A DNA stretch of 64,000 nt from an uncultured Porphyromonadaceae bacterium (GTDB taxonomy: Bacteria > Bacteroidota > Bacteroidia > Bacteroidales > Muribaculaceae): positions 1 to 64,000 of the forward strand of contig URSD01000002.1 of assembly GCA_900550395.1 (NCBI GenBank), written 5' to 3'. Shown here piece after piece: positions 60,344-64,000 of this stretch. Both the position numbers and the translations under genes were made by a program. Below the pieces are notes generated by a model. That model was not told the origin of the DNA. It saw only the letters and a program-made list of their open reading frames with translations, and searched no databases. Numbering within the stretch: the stretch's first letter is position 1; the number at the start of each line of letters is the position of its first letter.

Positions 60344-61429
60344 ATGGAAAACCTGAAAACAACACCACTTCATTCACGCCACATCGAGGCCGGAGCTGTC
60401 ATGAGCCCGTTCGGCGGTTTCGACATGCCTATAGAGTACGCAGGCATCGTAGAGGAACACGAAGCGGTACGCCGACGTGTCGGCATGTTCGACGTCTCGC
60501 ACATGGGTGAAGTCACCGTGGAAGGCCCGGACGCCGAACGGTTCGTCAATCACATATTCACCAACGACGTAAGCCGCCTAACCGACGGCGCCATACAGTA
60601 CGGAATGATGCTGTACGACGACGGTGGTACCGTAGACGACCTCCTTGTCTACCGTCAGTCGCCTCAGCGTTTCCTGCTGGTAATCAACGCGTCCAACATC
60701 GACAAGGACGTGGCATGGATAATGAGCCATACCGGCGGATTTGATGTACGCGTAAATAACGTCAGCGACATATGGGCAGAGATAGCCATACAAGGTCCCG
60801 AAGCCGAATCAACGCTGCGCGACGTCCTCGGCATCGACGCTTCGTCGCTCGGATTCTACACCTTCATCACGCTCCCCGACGGCAGCATCGTCAGCCGCAC
60901 AGGCTACACCGGCGAAGACGGTTTTGAACTTTATACCACTCCGGCAGCCGCAGATGACGCCTGGATGCGTCTTATCGATGCCGGCGTGCAGCCATGCGGT
61001 CTCGGATGCCGCGACACACTCCGATTCGAGGCCGGCCTTCCGCTGTACGGCGATGAACTGTCCGAGGAAATAACACCGGTGATGGCCGGCCTCGGTATTT
61101 TCGTCAAGCTCGACAAAACCGATTTCATAGGCCGCGACGCCATCGCCGCACAGAAGGCCGAAGGACCGGCGCGCAAAATCGTAGGCCTCGAGATAGAGGG
61201 TCCGGCTATCGCGCGCCACGGATATGATGTGCTGGATCACGAAGGGAACACAATCGGAACAGTCACCACCGGCTATAGGTCGATAAGCCTCGGACGCAAT
61301 CTGGCTATGGCTCTCGTCGAAAGCCGTTATGCAGCACTCGGCACAGAGCTTCAGGTGCGCGTGCGCCGCAAAACATTCCCCGCCAAAGTCATCAAAAAGA
61401 GATTCTATACACCAAACTACAAGAAATAA
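60344..61429 (+). CDS. gcvT: Glycine cleavage T protein (aminomethyltransferase)
   Basis: A 361-residue enzyme that transfers the aminomethyl carbon from lipoyl-GcvH to tetrahydrofolate, releasing ammonia. GGFDMPIEYAGI, FDVSHMGEV, SRTGYTGEDGFELY and CRDTLRFEAGLPLYG are family signatures; the Asp after FDVSHMGEV-type segments and a C-terminal beta-barrel (GTVTTGYRSISLGRN) are in place. Gap to lplA 44 nt without a strong promoter, gap to gcvH 5 nt. Confidence 0.96.
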   Translation: MENLKTTPLHSRHIEAGAVMSPFGGFDMPIEYAGIVEEHEAVRRRVGMFDVSHMGEVTVEGPDAERFVNHIFTNDVSRLTDGAIQYGMMLYDDGGTVDDLLVYRQSPQRFLLVINASNIDKDVAWIMSHTGGFDVRVNNVSDIWAEIAIQGPEAESTLRDVLGIDASSLGFYTFITLPDGSIVSRTGYTGEDGFELYTTPAAADDAWMRLIDAGVQPCGLGCRDTLRFEAGLPLYGDELSEEITPVMAGLGIFVKLDKTDFIGRDAIAAQKAEGPARKIVGLEIEGPAIARHGYDVLDHEGNTIGTVTTGYRSISLGRNLAMALVESRYAALGTELQVRVRRKTFPAKVIKKRFYTPNYKK

Positions 61430-61434
61430 CAGCC

Positions 61435-61812
61435 ATGGAAAAAATCTATTATCTTCCCACCCACGAATACATCCGCGTTGAAGACGGAAAAGGATACGTA
61501 GGCATCAGCGAATATGCCGCACGCCAGCTTGGAAACGTCGTATATGTAGACATGCCTGAAGTCGACGACGAACTGACCGCAGGCGAGGAATTCGGCGCAA
61601 TCGAGAGTGTGAAGGCCGCCAGCGACCTGTTCACGCCCGTCAGCGGCACCGTTATCGCCGTCAACGAAGCACTCGCCGACAATCCCCGTCTCGTAAGCGA
61701 AGACCCGATGAACCAGTGGATCATAGAAATGACTATTGAGGACCTGTCGCAGCTCGATTCCCTGCTGACTCCCGAGGCTTATGCAGAACACTGCGCCAAC
61801 GAAAAACACTGA
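61435..61812 (+). CDS. gcvH: Glycine cleavage H protein
   Basis: A 125-residue lipoyl carrier of the glycine cleavage system. The lipoylated Lys60 lies in GAIESVKAASDL. HEYIRVEDGKGYVGISEYA and GNVVYVDMPEVDDEL complete the standard fold. It shuttles the aminomethyl group between GcvP and GcvT and is a substrate of the lipoate ligase encoded two genes upstream. Confidence 0.97.
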   Translation: MEKIYYLPTHEYIRVEDGKGYVGISEYAARQLGNVVYVDMPEVDDELTAGEEFGAIESVKAASDLFTPVSGTVIAVNEALADNPRLVSEDPMNQWIIEMTIEDLSQLDSLLTPEAYAEHCANEKH

Positions 61813-61816
61813 ACGA

Positions 61817-63163
61817 ATGATCCAGCATCCCTATCTGCCGCATACGGAAGCCGACATAAAGGCCATGCTTGACCGCTGCGGCGCGACGTCGACCGACGAT
61901 CTGTACGCCGACGTTCCGGACGCGTTGCGCATGAAGCAGCCCTACAAGTTGCCGGAAGCAATGAGCGAGACGGAACTGCGCGATTTCTTCCGGCGTATCA
62001 ACAGCGACAACCGGAGGCTCACGTGCTTTGCCGGCGCGGGAGTATATCACCACGCTACTCCGGCAGCCGTCGACGAACTGCTCAGACGTTCCGAATTCCT
62101 GACAGCATACACTCCCTATCAGCCGGAAGTATCGCAGGGAACGCTTCAATACATCTTTGAATACCAGTCGGTGATGTGCTCACTGACCGGTCTTGACGTC
62201 AGCAACGCGTCGCTATACGATGGCGCTACTGCCACAGCCGAAGCCATGCTTATGTGCGTGGCCGCCTCGCGGCGCAAGAACCGTGTGCTTATCTCGGCCA
62301 CGATGAATCCTATTGTAGCCAAAGTATGCGCCACGTATGCCCGATGGCATGGCATAACACTCGACACAATTCCGGAACAGAACGGCGTCACATGCCTCGA
62401 GCGTCTGCGCGAAATGCTTGTGGCCGGGAACGTGGCGGGTGTGATTCTGCCACAGCCCAACTACTACGGCATCGTGGAGGATTTCAGCGGCGTAGCCGAT
62501 GAAATCCATGCCGCCAAGGCTCTGATGGTAATGAACTGTGTGGCATCTACCCTTGCAGTGCTTCGTTCGCCGGCCGAATGGGGCGCCGATGTAGCCGTAG
62601 GCGACGCTCAGTCGCTCGGCATGCACATGAACTACGGCGGCCCATATCTCGGTTACATGTGTACCACCAGAGCTCTCATGCGCAAGATGCCGGGCCGAAT
62701 CGTTGGAGCCACAACCGATGCCAAAGGACAGCGCGTCTTCGTACTGACTCTTCAAGCGCGCGAACAGCACATACGCCGCGACAAGGCCACCAGCAATATA
62801 TGCTCCAACCAGGGCCTGATGGCTCTCCATGTGGCAGCATATACGGCATTGCTCGGTCCGACCGGACTTCGGGAGATAAACGAGGTTGGCAGCGCCAAAG
62901 CCCATACGCTGGCCGAAAAGCTCGCACGCACGGGCATAGTCAGCCTCGCCTACCCCGGTCAGCCCTTCCTCAACGAGTTCCTGCTGCGTGTGGCCGACGG
63001 CCACACATCCCGCGAGATAATCGACAAGGCGGCCGCAGAAGGCATACTGGCAGGGGTAGAGGTCACGCCCGACCTGCTGCTGACTGCCTGCACCGAGATG
63101 CAGAGCAACGACGAGATAGACCACTTCGTCTCAATCCTAAACAGCATGCGCCATGAACAATAA
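61817..63163 (+). CDS. gcvPA: Glycine dehydrogenase (decarboxylating) subunit 1
   Basis: A 448-residue N-terminal half of glycine decarboxylase, in the two-subunit form. Characteristic: FAGAGVYHHATPAAVDELL, TPYQPEVSQGTLQYIFEY, YDGATATAEAML and MNYGGPYLGYM. The PLP lysine is in the partner subunit. The start ATG at 61817 lies 4 nt after gcvH; in-frame codons before it belong to the gcvH end. It overlaps gcvPB by 11 nt. Confidence 0.96.
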   Translation: MIQHPYLPHTEADIKAMLDRCGATSTDDLYADVPDALRMKQPYKLPEAMSETELRDFFRRINSDNRRLTCFAGAGVYHHATPAAVDELLRRSEFLTAYTPYQPEVSQGTLQYIFEYQSVMCSLTGLDVSNASLYDGATATAEAMLMCVAASRRKNRVLISATMNPIVAKVCATYARWHGITLDTIPEQNGVTCLERLREMLVAGNVAGVILPQPNYYGIVEDFSGVADEIHAAKALMVMNCVASTLAVLRSPAEWGADVAVGDAQSLGMHMNYGGPYLGYMCTTRALMRKMPGRIVGATTDAKGQRVFVLTLQAREQHIRRDKATSNICSNQGLMALHVAAYTALLGPTGLREINEVGSAKAHTLAEKLARTGIVSLAYPGQPFLNEFLLRVADGHTSREIIDKAAAEGILAGVEVTPDLLLTACTEMQSNDEIDHFVSILNSMRHEQ

Positions 63164-64000
63164 ATTATACGACAAGCTTATCTTCGAGCTGTCGCGTCCC
63201 GGCAGGCGCGGCTTCATGGTTAACGGAGCCAAAGACGCCGTGGGCGCCGTCGAGAATGCGCTGCCCGCGCATCTGCTCAGGTCATCACTCTCGCTCCCGG
63301 AGGCTGACGAGCCTACCGTCGTGCGTCATTATACCAATATGAGCACCAACAACTTCGGCGTCGACACGGGCTTCTATCCGTTAGGGTCGTGCACGATGAA
63401 ATACAACCCTAAAATCAACGAGGCCCTGGCGACCGACGACACCCTCGCCGACATGCACCCCCTGCAACCCGCGTCAACGGCACAAGGGGCCCTGCGCACC
63501 TACGGCATACTGCAATCTGCTCTCTGCCGCATCGGAGGCATGGCCGAGTTCACGCTCAATCCCTACGCCGGAGCGCACGGCGAGCTAACAGGGCTGATGG
63601 TGATTCGCGCATACCACGCCGACCGTGGCGACAGCCTACGCACTAAGGTTATCGTGCCGGATTCGGCACACGGCACAAATCCGGCCAGCGCGGCAGTAGC
63701 CGGAATGCAGGTCGTGGAAGTGAAAAGCCTGCCTGACGGCACTGTCGACGTGGACGACCTGCGCTCCAAGCTGGACGACAGCGTGGCCGCCGTGATGATG
63801 ACGAATCCCAATACCACGGGAATGTTCGAACGCCGCATTCCGGAAATCGCCGAAGCGGTACACGCCGCCGGCGCACTGCTGTACTACGACGGCGCCAACC
63901 TCAATCCCATGCTGGGAGTGGCACGCCCCGGCGACATGGGCTTCGACGTGATGCACATCAATCTGCACAAGACATTCTCCACTCCGCATGGCGGAGGCGG
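63153..64000 (+). CDS. gcvPB: Glycine dehydrogenase (decarboxylating) subunit 2, partial
   Basis: The first 282 residues of the C-terminal half of glycine decarboxylase; the gene runs off the window. NFGVDTGFYPLGSCTMKYNP, MHPLQP, NPYAGAHGELTGLMVIR and DSAHGTNPASA are present, and the PLP-binding Lys273 lies in NLHKTFSTPHGGGG at the very edge. Start ATG 63153 overlaps gcvPA by 11 nt. Together with gcvT and gcvH it completes the catalytic proteins except the shared lipoamide dehydrogenase. Confidence 0.95.
   Translation, partial: MNNKLYDKLIFELSRPGRRGFMVNGAKDAVGAVENALPAHLLRSSLSLPEADEPTVVRHYTNMSTNNFGVDTGFYPLGSCTMKYNPKINEALATDDTLADMHPLQPASTAQGALRTYGILQSALCRIGGMAEFTLNPYAGAHGELTGLMVIRAYHADRGDSLRTKVIVPDSAHGTNPASAAVAGMQVVEVKSLPDGTVDVDDLRSKLDDSVAAVMMTNPNTTGMFERRIPEIAEAVHAAGALLYYDGANLNPMLGVARPGDMGFDVMHINLHKTFSTPHGGG

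Noticed and set aside
1..64000. tRNA, rRNA, CRISPR array, insertion sequences, prophage
   Set aside because: No T-loop-like GTTCGAATC with matching acceptor arms, no spaced direct repeats of CRISPR type, and no transposase, integrase or phage structural genes were seen.

Overview
The window is chromosomal DNA from a GC-rich Bacteroidales bacterium, most likely of the Muribaculaceae/Porphyromonadaceae type (inferred from family content; no rRNA is present to confirm it). Evidence for the phylum includes fused FeoAB, the RprX/RprY two-component pair, a NagB-PIG-L fusion, an HU/SPOR membrane protein, split glycine decarboxylase (GcvPA/GcvPB), a long-tailed S16, and repeated matches to the Bacteroidetes housekeeping promoter (TTTG, 19-21 bp, TAnnTTTG). 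I see no rRNA, tRNA, CRISPR array, integrase or transposase. Most genes lie on the minus strand in tightly packed operons, many joined by ATGA stop/start overlaps.

Layout. 0.1-9 kb (minus): a PD-(D/E)XK-like nuclease, a membrane polyferredoxin, a DEAD-box helicase with a DbpA-type C-terminus, a thioredoxin lipoprotein, malate dehydrogenase, then S1/P1 nuclease, glycosyltransferase, MtaB and a DegT-type aminotransferase. 9.1-12.4 kb (plus): lipoprotein, ABC ATPase and FtsX-like permease, followed by a heptamer tandem repeat and a hairpin-rich spacer. 12.6-19.8 kb (minus): Maf, KdsC-like phosphatase, DUF2520 protein, nitroreductase and HU/SPOR protein; then Ddl, a membrane-anchored MurF-like ligase and an alpha/beta hydrolase. 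19.9-24.2 kb: porin, a small plus-strand gene, a small membrane protein and rprXY. 24.2-29.3 kb: 5-formyl-THF cyclo-ligase, S41 protease and dCMP deaminase, then FeoAB.

29.3-38.3 kb (minus) is one compact gene string: ftsY, rimO, an isochorismate synthase, two SGNH hydrolases, an MBOAT acyltransferase, a polytopic membrane protein and feoAB. 38.4-44.5 kb carries a 71-aa gene, a DUF4296 lipoprotein, lspA, a DksA-like regulator, ileS and rpsP. 44.7-49.4 kb is a six-gene operon: MsbA-like ABC exporter, PrsW protease, M48 protease with a zinc ribbon and three small proteins. 49.5-59.1 kb: membrane pyrophosphatase, HtpG, the NagB-PIG-L fusion, RNase E/G, a 29-aa mS38/COX24-like ribosomal protein and HU. 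59.3-64 kb (plus): lipoate ligase followed by gcvT, gcvH, gcvPA and gcvPB (cut by the window end), a lipoylation and glycine-cleavage module.

Most genes are housekeeping. The parts least explained by known biology are the PrsW/M48/zinc-ribbon operon, the paired-SGNH/MBOAT acylation cassette, the structured leader before the RNase E/G gene, an apparent leaderless promoter at 16.08 kb, and an array of TTAAC sites at the rprXY promoter.
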